Notes: generated from the letters alone by a model not told the origin. Counted from the first letter of the stretch, positions 44,307 to 53,557 are shown. The stretch is DNA of 64,000 nt from Neorhizobium alkalisoli (GCF_007829835.1 NZ_VIWP01000003.1:124001-188000), one strand, 5' to 3'. Numbers and translations: made by a program.

Positions 44307-44920
44307 CCACGTCCGAGATTGAGCAGGCGACCATCTATCTCGAGACCCCGCGCCTTCGTCTGCGCAACTGGCTCTCCTCCGACCGTGACCTGTTTCGCGA
44401 GATCAATGCCGATTCCAAAGTAATGGAGTTTTTCCCCTTTCGCCGCAGCCATGCCGAGGCGGATGCCTTTCTCGGCAAGCTGAACGAGATGATCAAGGAC
44501 AGCGGTCTTGGTTTCTATGCGGTCGAACTGAAGGAGGCGAGCGAGCCGATCGGCTTTTGCGGCCTGTCCTTCACCAACATGCCGAGTATCTTCCCCGCCG
44601 AGACGGTCGAGATCGGCTGGCGGCTGGCGACCCGCTTCTGGGGGAATGGTTACGCAACGGAAGCGGCCAGCGCCCTGCTCGGCCTCGCCTTCGACGACAA
44701 GAAGATGCAGGCCGTCGTATCTTTCGCTGTGGCAGAAAACACCCGCTCGACCGCCGTCATGCGCCGCATCGGCCTTCACCGGATCCCCGACATGGATTTC
44801 GACCATCCGCGCGTACCGGATACGCATCCGCACCTGAAACGGCATGTCGTCTACGCAATCACCGCCGACGAATGGGCAAGACAAGCCGCAGACCGCCGGC
44901 AGCAGCCAAGGCAGGCATAA
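44303..44920 (+). CDS. GNAT acetyltransferase (RimJ/RimL-like) linked to brnTA
   Basis: 205 aa. ETPRLRLRNWLSSDRDLF at the N-terminus and FWGNGYATEAASALLGLAF near 115 (acetyl-CoA loop), then ENTRSTAVMRRIG; typical of protein or small-molecule N-acetyltransferases. Start is a GTG overlapping the brnA stop (GTGA), with AGGAAAAG upstream; the frame upstream is inside brnA. Position suggests an accessory cargo of the toxin-antitoxin unit; acceptor unknown. Confidence 0.87.
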   Translation: MTTSEIEQATIYLETPRLRLRNWLSSDRDLFREINADSKVMEFFPFRRSHAEADAFLGKLNEMIKDSGLGFYAVELKEASEPIGFCGLSFTNMPSIFPAETVEIGWRLATRFWGNGYATEAASALLGLAFDDKKMQAVVSFAVAENTRSTAVMRRIGLHRIPDMDFDHPRVPDTHPHLKRHVVYAITADEWARQAADRRQQPRQA

Positions 44921-44927
44921 GCGCTAC

Positions 44928-44958
44928 ACGGCCTGGATCGACGGGCGATCCGGGCCGT
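44928..44958. terminator. Hairpin between the GNAT and degP genes
   Basis: 13-bp stem (one G-T) ACGGCCTGGATCG (44928-44940) with CGATCCGGGCCGT (44946-44958), 5-base loop, between two convergent stops. It can serve both strands, though T-tracts are poor. Confidence 0.65.
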
Positions 44959-44973
44959 ATCATCCGTTAGCGA

Positions 44974-46692
44974 CTATTCCAGCGGCAGCGCGACAAAGCG
45001 CAGGTTGCCGCTCTTGTCGGCCACCATCACATGCGCATTGCGGCGCCCCTCGCCCTTCAACACATCGATCCGGCTGATGACTTCCGCCGGGCTCTCGACA
45101 AAGTCCTGCGCCACCTCGACGAGGACGTCGCCAGGCTTCAGCCCCTTTTCAGCTGCCACGGAGCCGGCTGCCACAGCCGTCACGACCACGCCCTCGACGC
45201 TGTCGGCAATGCCAAAACTCTTGTGCTGCGCCTCGTCGAGAACGGCCATCGACATGCCATAGGCAGATGCCGGTTCCTTGCTCGCCTGGCCGTCCTTCTT
45301 GGTGCCGCTCTCGCCGCCCTTGTCCGCCTGACCACCGCTATTCGGCTGCCCGCCCTTATCGGTCTGGCCTCCCTTGTCGGTCTGGTCGCCACTGTCCGGT
45401 GCCATGTCGCCATCACCGTCATCATCGGAATTGGCGTCGTCGCTGGCATCGGCCGTGTCCTGCAGCTGGCCAAGCGTCACCCGCACCGTCTGCTCCTTGC
45501 CGTCGCGCAGCAACCGCACTTCGACATCCTTGCCGACCGGGCTTTCCGCGACGATGCGCGGCAGGTCGCGCATCTGCGCTACGGTCTGGCCATCGAAGGC
45601 CAGCACCACGTCGCCGGCCTTGATCTCGCCGTTCTTGATCGGCCCGTCCTTGACCACGCCGGAAATCAGCGCGCCACGCGGCTTGTCGAGCCCGAGGCTT
45701 GCGGCGATATCGTCGTTGACCGGCTGGATGCGCACGCCAAGCCAGCCGCGGCGCGTTTCGCCGAATTCGATCAGCTGATGGACGACGTTTTCGGCCAGTT
45801 CCGTCGGCACAGCGAAACCGATACCGATCGAACCGCCGGAGGGCGAAATGATCGCGGTATTGATGCCAATCACCTCGCCGCGCATGTTGAACAGCGGGCC
45901 GCCGGAATTGCCCTTGTTGATCGCGGCATCCGTCTGGATGAAATTGTCGTAAGGCCCGGCATTGATGTTACGGCCGCGGGCAGAAATGATGCCTAATGTC
46001 ACCGAGCCGCCGAGACCGAACGGATTGCCGATCGCCATCACCCAGTCGCCGATCCGCATTTTTCGCGAGTCGCCGAAAGGCACGGCCTTCAGGGGAGCCT
46101 TCGGCGTCACCTTGAGAACGGAAAGGTCCGTCTTGGTGTCGGTGCCGACCAGCTTCGCCTTCAGCTTGGTGCCATCCGGAAAGATCACCTCGATATCGTC
46201 GGCGCCCTCGATCACGTGGTTATTGGTCACCACATAACCGGACGGATCGATGACGAAACCGGAACCGAGCGACGACACTTTCTGGTTCTTGCCCTGATTG
46301 CTCTTGTCGTCGAAGAAATCGTCGAACAGGTCTTCGTAGGGAGAACCCTCCTGGATCTTTGGCTGCTGTGGCCCGGCACCTTGGTCCTTGACGCTCTGCG
46401 ACGTGGAAATGTTGACCACGGCATCCAGCAGACCTTCCGCGAGATCCGAAACGGATGACGGACCGGCCGGGCCGGCAAGTGCTGCCGTTGGCGGCTGCTT
46501 GATCTGGGGAGCGGTCGGTGGCGCCGGCAGCATCGTCGCCGGAGGCGCCGCACCCTGGGTTCCCCCCTGGGCCGGGGCCTGAGGCTTCGTCGCCGGTGCC
46601 TGCGCAAACGCATTGAGCGGGCTGACAACGATAGCAACTGCAAGCCCGATCGCGGTCGAACGCTTCCAGGACGAATGGATCGAATTGGCCAT
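44974..46692 (-). CDS. degP: Periplasmic serine protease Do (DegP/HtrA)
   Basis: 572 aa. Signal peptide (about 1-31, ending AFAQ) then a Pro/Ala-rich stretch, trypsin-like domain with the triad His159, Asp189, Ser263 (GNSGG), PDZ1 (about 312-408) and PDZ2 (about 488-572). Between the PDZ domains is a long acidic, low-complexity linker (about 411-476) with TDKGGQ repeats. Degrades and refolds damaged periplasmic proteins. GAGG precedes the start at 46692. Follows hflKC on the same strand after a terminator, so it has its own promoter within 46693-46871. Confidence 0.95.
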   Translation of the reverse strand: MANSIHSSWKRSTAIGLAVAIVVSPLNAFAQAPATKPQAPAQGGTQGAAPPATMLPAPPTAPQIKQPPTAALAGPAGPSSVSDLAEGLLDAVVNISTSQSVKDQGAGPQQPKIQEGSPYEDLFDDFFDDKSNQGKNQKVSSLGSGFVIDPSGYVVTNNHVIEGADDIEVIFPDGTKLKAKLVGTDTKTDLSVLKVTPKAPLKAVPFGDSRKMRIGDWVMAIGNPFGLGGSVTLGIISARGRNINAGPYDNFIQTDAAINKGNSGGPLFNMRGEVIGINTAIISPSGGSIGIGFAVPTELAENVVHQLIEFGETRRGWLGVRIQPVNDDIAASLGLDKPRGALISGVVKDGPIKNGEIKAGDVVLAFDGQTVAQMRDLPRIVAESPVGKDVEVRLLRDGKEQTVRVTLGQLQDTADASDDANSDDDGDGDMAPDSGDQTDKGGQTDKGGQPNSGGQADKGGESGTKKDGQASKEPASAYGMSMAVLDEAQHKSFGIADSVEGVVVTAVAAGSVAAEKGLKPGDVLVEVAQDFVESPAEVISRIDVLKGEGRRNAHVMVADKSGNLRFVALPLE

Positions 46693-46871
46693 CTGGCACC
46701 TCGCTATTGATCTTCGCGCGTCGCCCGCGGGCTTTATCAGGTCGACCATCTCGTTCGACCCATTCAATCGGGCATTATTTCGACAGAAGCATAAGGCGGA
46801 TCGAAGACCGGGAAAATTACCTTTTCGTGAGCGCGCCGTCAGGACGCAATTCGTCTGTGGACGGCGTGTCG

Positions 46872-46896
46872 AAAAAGGGCGGCATCATTGCCGCCC
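46872..46896 (-). terminator. Rho-independent terminator of hflKC
   Basis: GGGCGGC (46877-46883), ATCATT loop, GCCGCCC (46890-46896); on the minus strand TTTTT follows. It lies 16 bases past the hflC stop. Confidence 0.85.
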
Positions 46897-46911
46897 CCTT
46901 GGTTGTTCTGG

Positions 46912-47841
46912 TCAGTTCGCCGGCGCGGTAGGCGCAGCCGGAGCAGGAGCGGCCGGTGGCGTACCGTCGGACGAATTGAAGAACTTGAAGAATTCCGAAT
47001 TCGGAGACAGCACCATCGTTGTGCCATTGTCGGCAAGCGATGCCACATAGGCGCGCATCGAGCGATAGAACTCAAAGAAGGCCGGATCCCGCTTGAAGGC
47101 ATCACCGAAGATCTTGTTGCGCTCGGCATCGCCCTGACCGCGGGTGATTTCCGAATCGCGCTGCGCTTCCGAGACGATCTCGACGACCTGACGGTCGGCG
47201 ACGGCGCGGCGACGCTGGCCTTCTTCGTTACCACGGGCACGGATCAGTTCGGCTTCCGCCAGACGTTCCGCCTTCATGCGCTCAAAGGTCTTCTGCGACA
47301 CTTCCTGCGTCAGGTCGGTACGACGGATGCGAACGTCCTTGATCGTCAGGCCGAGCGTTTCGGCAGCCGTGTTCAGATCCGCATGCACTTCCTGCATCAT
47401 CGAGGACCGCTCGTTGGAGAGTGCGGCCTCGAAATTGCGCAGACCGTAAACCCGGCGAAGCGCTGCATCGAGACGGGTGCGCAGACGCGATTCGGCCGAT
47501 TCACGGTCACCGGAAACGGTTTCGCGGAAACGGCGTGCATCGCTGATCTGGTAGACCACGAAGGCATCGACATCATAGAAGGCGCCGCCACGGACCTGGA
47601 CACGGATATTGTCGAGGTCGAAGCGTAGCGCGCGGTCTTCGAGATACTGGACGCGGTCGGCATCGAGGAAGGCGAAGGGCAGCTTGAAATAGAGGCCCGG
47701 TTCACGCTTGACCGACTGGATCTGGCCGAAGCGGACGACGATCGCCTGTTCGCGCTCGTTGACCACGAAGACCGACGAATAGATCAGCACCAGCACAACG
47801 GCGAGGCCGATCAGGAAAGCGGGGAGCTTGTTGGAGATCAT
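46912..47841 (-). CDS. hflC: FtsH protease modulator HflC
   Basis: 309 aa SPFH/band-7 protein. One N-terminal TM segment (about 7-26), then the SPFH domain (FVVNEREQAIVVRFG) and a coiled-coil tail (EGQRRRAVADRQ). With HflK it forms a periplasmic cage around FtsH. ATGA overlap with hflK. C-terminal PAAPAPAAPTAPAN is low complexity. Confidence 0.95.
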   Translation of the reverse strand: MISNKLPAFLIGLAVVLVLIYSSVFVVNEREQAIVVRFGQIQSVKREPGLYFKLPFAFLDADRVQYLEDRALRFDLDNIRVQVRGGAFYDVDAFVVYQISDARRFRETVSGDRESAESRLRTRLDAALRRVYGLRNFEAALSNERSSMMQEVHADLNTAAETLGLTIKDVRIRRTDLTQEVSQKTFERMKAERLAEAELIRARGNEEGQRRRAVADRQVVEIVSEAQRDSEITRGQGDAERNKIFGDAFKRDPAFFEFYRSMRAYVASLADNGTTMVLSPNSEFFKFFNSSDGTPPAAPAPAAPTAPAN

Positions 47842-48953
47842 TTTTTCGCTCCCTGCTGCGTGTTGCCCTGCATCTTGTTGATTTCGTTCAGAGGCAGATA
47901 GGGAACCACGCCCTGCTTGTCGTCCAGGATAACCTTGTTGGAGTTCTTGAGAACCGCTTCCATGGTTTCGAGGAAGATGCGGCGGCGCGTAACTTCAGGC
48001 GCATTGGCATATTCGTTGTAGATCGAAACGAAGCGCTGTGCCTCACCGTTTGCCTCGTTAACGACGCGATCCTTGTAGGCGGATGCCTCTTCACGGATCT
48101 GCGCTGCCTGACCGCGGGCCTGGCCGAGCTTCTGGTTGGAATACTGGTTCGCCTCTTCGACGAAACGATCCTGGTCCTGTTCGGCGCGCTGCACTTCTTC
48201 GAACGCATCGGCCACTTCACGCGGCGGCGCTGCATCCTCGATCGGAACGGCATTGATGGTGATGCCCGAACCATAGGTGTCCATCGTGCCCTGGATGATG
48301 TTGCGCACTTCCGTCGACATGCCTTCGCGGTTGTCGCGGAAAATGTCCTGCGCCGGACGGCGGCCGACGACTTCGCGCATGGCGCTTTCAGACACCTGCT
48401 GCAGCGTCGAGGCCGGGCTTTCCAGATTGAACAGATAGGCCTTCGGATCGGTGACCGTGAACAGGACCGAGAACTCGACATTGACGATGTTCTGGTCGCC
48501 GGTCAGCATCCAGCCGGCATTCGTGCTCGAGCCGCGCGATGCGCCGATATTCTGCTGCTGTTCGGTAACCTTGACGATTTCGACGGATTCCAGCGGCCAG
48601 AAATGGAAATGCAGGCCCGGCATGGAAATCTCGTCCTTCGGACGGCCGAAACGCAGTTCGACACCACGCTCATCCGGCTGAACCGTGTAAATGGACTGGA
48701 AGGCAAGAAATGCCACCACGACGAGAAGCAGGATCACAACTGCGCCGCCGTTGAAACCGCCGGGCATCACGCCCTTCAGGCGGTCCTGGCTGCGTCTGAT
48801 GATGTCCTCGAGATCGGGCGGTCCGCCATTGCCACCGCCGCCGCCGCGCGGGCGGTTCGGTCCTTGTCCCCAGGGACCTTGGTTGTTACCGCCGCCACCG
48901 CCGCCGCTGCCGCCGCCCCACGGGCCGCCGCCATTCTGATTGCTCCAGGGCAT
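47838..48953 (-). CDS. hflK: FtsH protease modulator HflK
   Basis: 371 aa. N-terminal Gly/Asn-rich cytoplasmic segment (NQNGGGPWGGGSGGGGGG), one TM helix (about 77-98), then the SPFH domain (YTVQPDERGVELRFGRPK) and coiled-coil region. Partner of HflC. AGAGG precedes the ATG at 48953; a TTG just upstream is not needed. Downstream of folA on the same strand with 133 bases between. Confidence 0.95.
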   Translation of the reverse strand: MPWSNQNGGGPWGGGSGGGGGGNNQGPWGQGPNRPRGGGGGNGGPPDLEDIIRRSQDRLKGVMPGGFNGGAVVILLLVVVAFLAFQSIYTVQPDERGVELRFGRPKDEISMPGLHFHFWPLESVEIVKVTEQQQNIGASRGSSTNAGWMLTGDQNIVNVEFSVLFTVTDPKAYLFNLESPASTLQQVSESAMREVVGRRPAQDIFRDNREGMSTEVRNIIQGTMDTYGSGITINAVPIEDAAPPREVADAFEEVQRAEQDQDRFVEEANQYSNQKLGQARGQAAQIREEASAYKDRVVNEANGEAQRFVSIYNEYANAPEVTRRRIFLETMEAVLKNSNKVILDDKQGVVPYLPLNEINKMQGNTQQGAKK

Positions 48954-49086
48954 CAAAACCTCTTAGTTAGTGTCACTCCCATGCCTGCGCCCCATTTTCC
49001 GGAACGCAGCTTTGCCGTTATAGGTATCGAGCGGCCCGCTTTCAACGCAACCACAATAACTTCCCGGTGTTTGGTAACGAAATATA

Positions 49087-49614
49087 TCAGTTTGACGCGG
49101 AACGGCGATGATAGATCGCAAAACGGGTCGGATAAGTGTCCTTCTCCCCCGCTGGAACGGCGATCTCCTCGACCTTCTCGAAGACGGCGGGATCGACCGC
49201 CGGGAAGAAGGTGTCACCGTCGGAGATGTCGGTATCGACATGTGTCAAATACAACCGATCGGCGAGATGGATGGCCTGCGCATAAATCTCGCCGCCGCCC
49301 AGAATGCCGATTTCTTCCGCTCCAGTTTCCGCAGCGATTGCCTGTGCCCGCGAAAGTGCCGCCTCGAGCGAAGTGGCAATCTCAGCACCATCGACATGAA
49401 AATCCGCATTGCGGGTGACGACCACATGCGGCCTGCCGGGAAGCGGCTTGCCGCCGAAGGAAAGAAGCGTCTTTCGCCCGACGACCATCGGCTTTCCAAG
49501 CGTCATCGCCTTGAAGCGCTTGAGATCGGTCGACAGCCGCCACGGCATGTCGCCGTCACGGCCGATGACGTTGTTGCGCGAAACGGCGACGAAGATCGCG
49601 ACAGGAACACGCAT
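49087..49614 (-). CDS. folA: Dihydrofolate reductase
   Basis: 175 aa. FVAVSRNNVIGRDGDMPWRLSTDLKRFK (in part) with the Met20-type loop and Asp/Glu active-site position (D of STDLKRFK), then VVGRKTLLSFGGKPLPGR (NADPH motif) and IGILGGGEIYAQAI. Regenerates tetrahydrofolate, pairing with ThyA. Its ATG overlaps the thyA stop by one base (TGATG). Confidence 0.96.
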   Translation of the reverse strand: MRVPVAIFVAVSRNNVIGRDGDMPWRLSTDLKRFKAMTLGKPMVVGRKTLLSFGGKPLPGRPHVVVTRNADFHVDGAEIATSLEAALSRAQAIAAETGAEEIGILGGGEIYAQAIHLADRLYLTHVDTDISDGDTFFPAVDPAVFEKVEEIAVPAGEKDTYPTRFAIYHRRSASN

Positions 49615-50408
49615 CAGACTGCAATCGGCGCCTTGATGCTCGGATCGGCGACATAGTTTTCCAGCGTGAAATCCTCGAACCGGAAGGCAAAAATGTCCTT
49701 CAAGTCCGGGTTCATGCGCATCACCGGCAAGGCCTTCGGGCTGCGGCTCATCTGCAGTTCGGCCTGTTCGAAATGGTCAGAATAGATATGCGCATCACCC
49801 AGCGTATGCACAAAATCACCGAGCTTCAGCCCGGTCACCTGCGCCACCATCATCGTCAGCAGCGCATAGGAAGCGATGTTGAACGGCACGCCGAGAAAGA
49901 TGTCGGCGGAACGCTGGTAGAGCTGGCAGGACAGTTTTCCGTCCGAAACATAGAACTGGAACAGGCAGTGGCAGGGCGGCAGCGCCATATCGTCCACCTG
50001 TGCCGGGTTCCAGGCCGAAACGATATGCCGGCGCGAATTCGGATTGACCTTGAGGCCCTCGATCAGCTGGGCGATCTGGTCGACATGGCCACCGTCCGGA
50101 TTCGGCCAGGAGCGCCACTGGTAACCGTAGACCGGGCCGAGATCGCCGTTTTCATCGGCCCATTCGTCCCAGATGGAAACTCCGTTTTCCTTGAGATAGG
50201 CGATATTCGTATCGCCCTTGAGGAACCACAGCAGTTCATGGATGATCGAGCGCAGATGCAGCTTCTTCGTCGTGGTGACCGGAAAGCCTTCGGAAAGATC
50301 GAAGCGCATCTGATAACCGAAGACGGAGCGCGTGCCCTTGCCTGTCCGGTCGCCGCGGTCGGTACCGGTTTCCATCACATGCCGCAGCAGGTCGAGATAT
50401 TGCTTCAT
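49614..50408 (-). CDS. thyA: Thymidylate synthase
   Basis: 264 aa, the standard length. Catalytic Cys in [13 protein letters not shown] near residue 146; [17 protein letters not shown] and the C-terminal IKAPIAV are conserved. Converts dUMP to dTMP with methylene-tetrahydrofolate, producing dihydrofolate for FolA. Promoter is presumably in the 113-base gap to the DUF2853 gene. Confidence 0.97.
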   Translation of the reverse strand: MKQYLDLLRHVMETGTDRGDRTGKGTRSVFGYQMRFDLSEGFPVTTTKKLHLRSIIHELLWFLKGDTNIAYLKENGVSIWDEWADENGDLGPVYGYQWRSWPNPDGGHVDQIAQLIEGLKVNPNSRRHIVSAWNPAQVDDMALPPCHCLFQFYVSDGKLSCQLYQRSADIFLGVPFNIASYALLTMMVAQVTGLKLGDFVHTLGDAHIYSDHFEQAELQMSRSPKALPVMRMNPDLKDIFAFRFEDFTLENYVADPSIKAPIAV

Positions 50409-50521
50409 GGGGTCAGGCCGCCGTTTCCATTCTTCTGTCTCCAGATAATAGCACGAGTCGGCCCGACCAATCGCATTTTCCCTTTTTCCAATATTTTTGG
50501 ATGGGAATTTTTCGGCGAGGC

Positions 50522-50830
50522 TCAGAGCGTGTCGAGCTTTCCGAGTTCCTTGGCCACGAGATAGTAGAAAGTGACGCGCGACTTGGAGCGATCGCCGGTC
50601 ATCGTCTTGGCGGCCGCAGCCACGGCATTTTCGGCCGCTTCGCCGGTGACGCCGAGCTTCTTGCCCGCCCAGTTGTTGACCACGGTCTTCATCTCGTCCT
50701 TGTCGCTGGCGGCAACAGTGGCGGAATCGCGGTTGCGAAGCGCGATGCCGAGATATTTTACGATCTTTTCGACCGCTGCTTCATTGGCTGCACTGTCATA
50801 CTTCTTCACGTCGTCGAGATATTCGCTCAT
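50522..50830 (-). CDS. DUF2853 family protein
   Basis: 102 aa, small acidic-helical protein of unknown function found in many alphaproteobacteria. Sequence [24 protein letters not shown] then a conserved middle ([21 protein letters not shown], in part) and [13 protein letters not shown]. Strong AAGGAGAG before the ATG. Single gene. Confidence 0.85.
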   Translation of the reverse strand: MSEYLDDVKKYDSAANEAAVEKIVKYLGIALRNRDSATVAASDKDEMKTVVNNWAGKKLGVTGEAAENAVAAAAKTMTGDRSKSRVTFYYLVAKELGKLDTL

Positions 50831-50929
50831 GGCCCTCTCCTTGTGGTGTCAGTTATGGTCTTTGGCGGCTCGTGGTGAATGCTTAACAAGATGATGTTGT
50901 AGAAGCGATTTCGAATGCTGCGCAACCCC

Positions 50930-50958
50930 TTTTCACGGGCGCAAGAAAGACCTATATG
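50930..50958 (+). promoter_or_regulatory. Promoter of the tmRNA gene
   Basis: -35 TTTTCA (50930-50935), 17-base spacer, -10 TATATG (50953-50958); start expected near 50965. Confidence 0.55.
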
Positions 50959-50964
50959 AACCTT

Positions 50965-51300
50965 GCCGGGCTTAGGTCCGGATATGGCGATAAATGGTCG
51001 GTGTAATAAACCTATTGGACCCGGGGGCGGTACCCGGCGCCTCCACCAAAAACCGGTCGGTCGATGTCAGACCGGCTTTTGATGGGGGCGAAATAGGATC
51101 GACAAGGGTGTAAAGATCGTACTTTTGCTCGGCATGATACCGCCGTTATCGGGTCACAAGTGTAGTTGCAAACGACAACAACGCTAAGGGTTATGCTCTC
51201 GCTGCTTAATCGCGGTGCGGGAAATCCGAACTAAGTCCTTACGGTTAGCCCCGTAAGGCGGGGTCCGAAGGCACCTGGCAACAGAAGCCTTCACCTTCGC
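50965..51300 (+). ncRNA. ssrA: Circularly permuted (two-piece) tmRNA
   Basis: Alphaproteobacterial tmRNA with the acceptor half first. It ends in CCA at 51046-51048, with a T-arm-like CCGGG-7-CCCGG just before. The coding half begins GGGGGCG at 51084; this pairs with CGCCTCC (51038-51044) as the acceptor stem. The spacer 51049-51083 is cut out. The tag frame starts GCA at 51168 and reads ANDNNAKGYALAA with TAA at 51207-51209. A pseudoknot arm CTTACGG/CCGTAAG lies near 51238-51258. Exact 5' and 3' ends are estimates. It rescues stalled ribosomes and tags proteins for ClpXP. Confidence 0.95.
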
Positions 51301-51413
51301 CTTCCGCTCGAATATTATGGCATCTGACTCGGCGCGGGAGCGGGCTTTTCCGCAGCGCCTGGGAATGGCATAAAGCGTCTCCTGAAGACGATAAAATGGA
51401 AAGACAGGATCGC

Positions 51414-51911
51414 ATGGGGCAGGATCATATCCGTTACGATATTCTGGCACAGGACGCGCTGCGCGGCGTCATCCGCAAGGTATTGTCTGAAGTCGCTGCA
51501 ACGGGCCGGCTGCCGGGCGACCACCACTTCTTCATCACCTTCCTGACCGGTGCGCCGGGTGTCCGCATCTCGCAGCACCTGAAGAGCAAATATCCGGAGC
51601 AGATGACCATCGTCGTCCAGCACCAGTTCTGGGACCTGAAGCTGACCGAAACCCAGTTCGAGATCGGCCTGTCCTTCTCCGACACGCCGGAACGCCTCGT
51701 CATCCCGTTCAATGCCATCCGCGGCTTCTATGACCCGTCGGTCAATTTCGAACTCGAATTCGAAGTTCCGCTCGTCGAGGAAGAAGAAGCAAGCACCGCG
51801 ATCCCGGTCGAGGCGGTCGCCAAGCCCGCCACGGACACGCCGGCTGCCGAGGGCGAAGAAAAGAAGCCCGGTTCGGTCGTCTCGCTCGATTCGTTCCGTA
51901 AGAAGCAGTAG
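51414..51911 (+). CDS. sspB: SspB, ClpXP specificity-enhancing factor (alpha type)
   Basis: 165 aa. MGQDHIRYDILAQDALRGVI is the alpha-type SspB start; middle FITFLTGAPGVRISQHLKSKYP and VVQHQFWDLKL form the tag-binding fold, and the acidic-variable tail ends SVVSLDSFRKK, the ClpX-binding motif. It tethers ssrA-tagged proteins to ClpX. Start 51414 has AGGA 5 bases upstream; 51396 is an alternative. Directly downstream of ssrA, matching function. Confidence 0.95.
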   Translation: MGQDHIRYDILAQDALRGVIRKVLSEVAATGRLPGDHHFFITFLTGAPGVRISQHLKSKYPEQMTIVVQHQFWDLKLTETQFEIGLSFSDTPERLVIPFNAIRGFYDPSVNFELEFEVPLVEEEEASTAIPVEAVAKPATDTPAAEGEEKKPGSVVSLDSFRKKQ

Positions 51912-51939
51912 GCCGCAAGAAACAATAGGTGGATCAGCC

Positions 51940-52137
51940 ATGAGCGCCGAGATCGTCAATCTACGGCAGTTCAAAAAGGGCAAGGCCCGCCAGGAAAAGG
52001 CGGACCAGGCAGAGCAGAACCGTGTCACTTTCGGACTTTCGAAATCCGAGAAGCAGCTGGCCAAGTCCATAAATGACAAAGCGCAAAAAACGCTGGATCA
52101 GGGCAAGCTCGAAAAGCCTTTTCGGGACAAGGACTAA
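51940..52137 (+). CDS. DUF4169 family small protein
   Basis: 65 aa, highly charged (MSAEIVNLRQFKKGKARQEK) with a conserved C-terminus FRDKD; function unknown. It follows sspB by 28 bases on the same strand and precedes the RHH gene, a neighbourhood typical of rhizobia. Confidence 0.85.
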   Translation: MSAEIVNLRQFKKGKARQEKADQAEQNRVTFGLSKSEKQLAKSINDKAQKTLDQGKLEKPFRDKD

Positions 52138-52222
52138 GGGCGTTAAGCCTTCGTTAGCCTCTCGCATGCCATCGGCTTGACGGAGCGCAGGCGACCCTCT
52201 CAATTGCGCTCCATCAATCACC

Positions 52223-52489
52223 ATGAAGGTGACGGGGCAAAGCTTGATTCGCAAACATTCCGCGACCTTACACGGTCATCGCACTAGTTTTTCACTGGAA
52301 GACGAATTCTGGTTGGAGCTGAAACGCATCGCCTCGGCGCGCGGTCTCAGCCTGGCCTCACTGATTGCTGAGGTCGATGACGGCCGTACAGAAGACAGCA
52401 ATTTGTCCTCGGCATTGCGGCTACATGTGCTGCAATGGTTCAAGGCGCTCTGCCCGCCGCAGCCTGACCCGAAACAACGCGGATCCTGA
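52223..52489 (+). CDS. Ribbon-helix-helix protein (RHH_4 type)
   Basis: 88 aa. RTSFSLEDEFWLELKRIASARGLSLASLIAEVD is the RHH_4 fold; the rest is short and basic. A DNA-binding protein of unknown target, conserved next to DUF4169/sspB in Rhizobiales. No clear ribosome site (GAAGG 3 bases before); start could be slightly later. Convergent with the amidase gene. Confidence 0.82.
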   Translation: MKVTGQSLIRKHSATLHGHRTSFSLEDEFWLELKRIASARGLSLASLIAEVDDGRTEDSNLSSALRLHVLQWFKALCPPQPDPKQRGS

Positions 52490-52607
52490 GCGGATGGAAG
52501 GGTTTCTGCGCCCAGAGTCGCGACAGCTTCATCCGAGCGGGATTTGCATGACCAGCGCCATTTCGTCGTCTGTAGCCAGCCGACGCGGCGTCCTGCAACG
52601 AACCGTT

Positions 52608-53459
52608 TCAGACCAGCCAGTTTCCATGCACCCAGCCGGTCTTGTCTTGCTGGCCTGACGCATTGAGAGTGGTGACCTGAAACCAGGCGCCGTCTCGCCC
52701 CATGGGCACGACCTTGGTGCCGTCGGCCAGGTCGGCGATGATGGAAAAGTCGAGACCGGGGCCGGTGCGCAATTTCAGGCCCGTCGCCGACTGAACCGTC
52801 ATTGTCGTACCGGTCGAATCGTCTCTGCCGAACACCTTCCCCTTGAACGCTTCCATATTGAAAGCGGGACCCGGATCCTGCTTTCTGCCCGGCGCAATAT
52901 CGTCATGGCCGAGAACGTTACTGCTCGGAATGCCATAGTGAGCAACGATCGCCATCGCCGCAGCCGTGGCGGCGGTGATCTGCGACTCATCGAACATTTC
53001 CCATGCATGCACGGTCGTCGGCTCGAAATTCTTGTGACGGGCCGTGATGACGCGCGAATCGGGGATCATCGCGCCGACACTGCTGCGCCAGGCGCCCGGC
53101 CCTCCCTTGAGCAATCCCCAGTTGACGATCTCGATGCCGACCGAATGGCCGTTCAGCCCGTCAATGCCCTTCCAGCTGGATTTTCCGGCATGCCAACCGA
53201 CAGTGTCGAATGGGATCATCTGGGTAATCGCGCCATTATGGTCGATGACGAGATGAGCCGCCGCTTTCGCGTCCGGGTTCTTGAACCAGCTGATGGCTCC
53301 GTCCGCCGTGCCGCCCGCAGTATAGTGGATGATCAGATAGTCCGGCTTTCCGTTCGGCAGCTTGCCGCCGATATTCGGCGAGGCGGTAAACGGAACCTGC
53401 TGGTTGTTATCATTGACCAATCGATGCGCCGAGCTGACTTTCACCTTGCAATCCCCCAT
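52608..53459 (-). CDS. N-acetylmuramoyl-L-alanine amidase with SH3 domain
   Basis: 283 aa, Amidase_2 fold. First zinc His in IIHYTAGG (residue 45), GWHAG near 89 and the closing GHDDIAPGRKQDPG near 191. A C-terminal bacterial SH3 domain (about 225-283, LKLRTGPGLDFSIIADL) binds cell wall. No signal peptide is visible, so export may need a holin-like or other route, or it may be an endolysin remnant; related in style to the frameshifted muramidase at 29.9-31.2 kb. Start 53459 is preferred, GTG at 53474 possible. Confidence 0.88.
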   Translation of the reverse strand: MGDCKVKVSSAHRLVNDNNQQVPFTASPNIGGKLPNGKPDYLIIHYTAGGTADGAISWFKNPDAKAAAHLVIDHNGAITQMIPFDTVGWHAGKSSWKGIDGLNGHSVGIEIVNWGLLKGGPGAWRSSVGAMIPDSRVITARHKNFEPTTVHAWEMFDESQITAATAAAMAIVAHYGIPSSNVLGHDDIAPGRKQDPGPAFNMEAFKGKVFGRDDSTGTTMTVQSATGLKLRTGPGLDFSIIADLADGTKVVPMGRDGAWFQVTTLNASGQQDKTGWVHGNWLV

Positions 53460-53557
53460 TGCTCGCGAAAACACAACCGAGGATATACAATACTTTTGCG
53501 AGCGCCAGACGATAATGCGCGCAAAAATATAATGTGATCAGGATTCCCGTTCGACGA

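Noticed and set aside
51049..51083. Spacer in the tmRNA gene as part of a single-piece RNA
   Set aside because: The acceptor stem forms between 51038-51044 and 51084-51090, with CCA before the spacer, so the spacer is removed as in other alphaproteobacteria.
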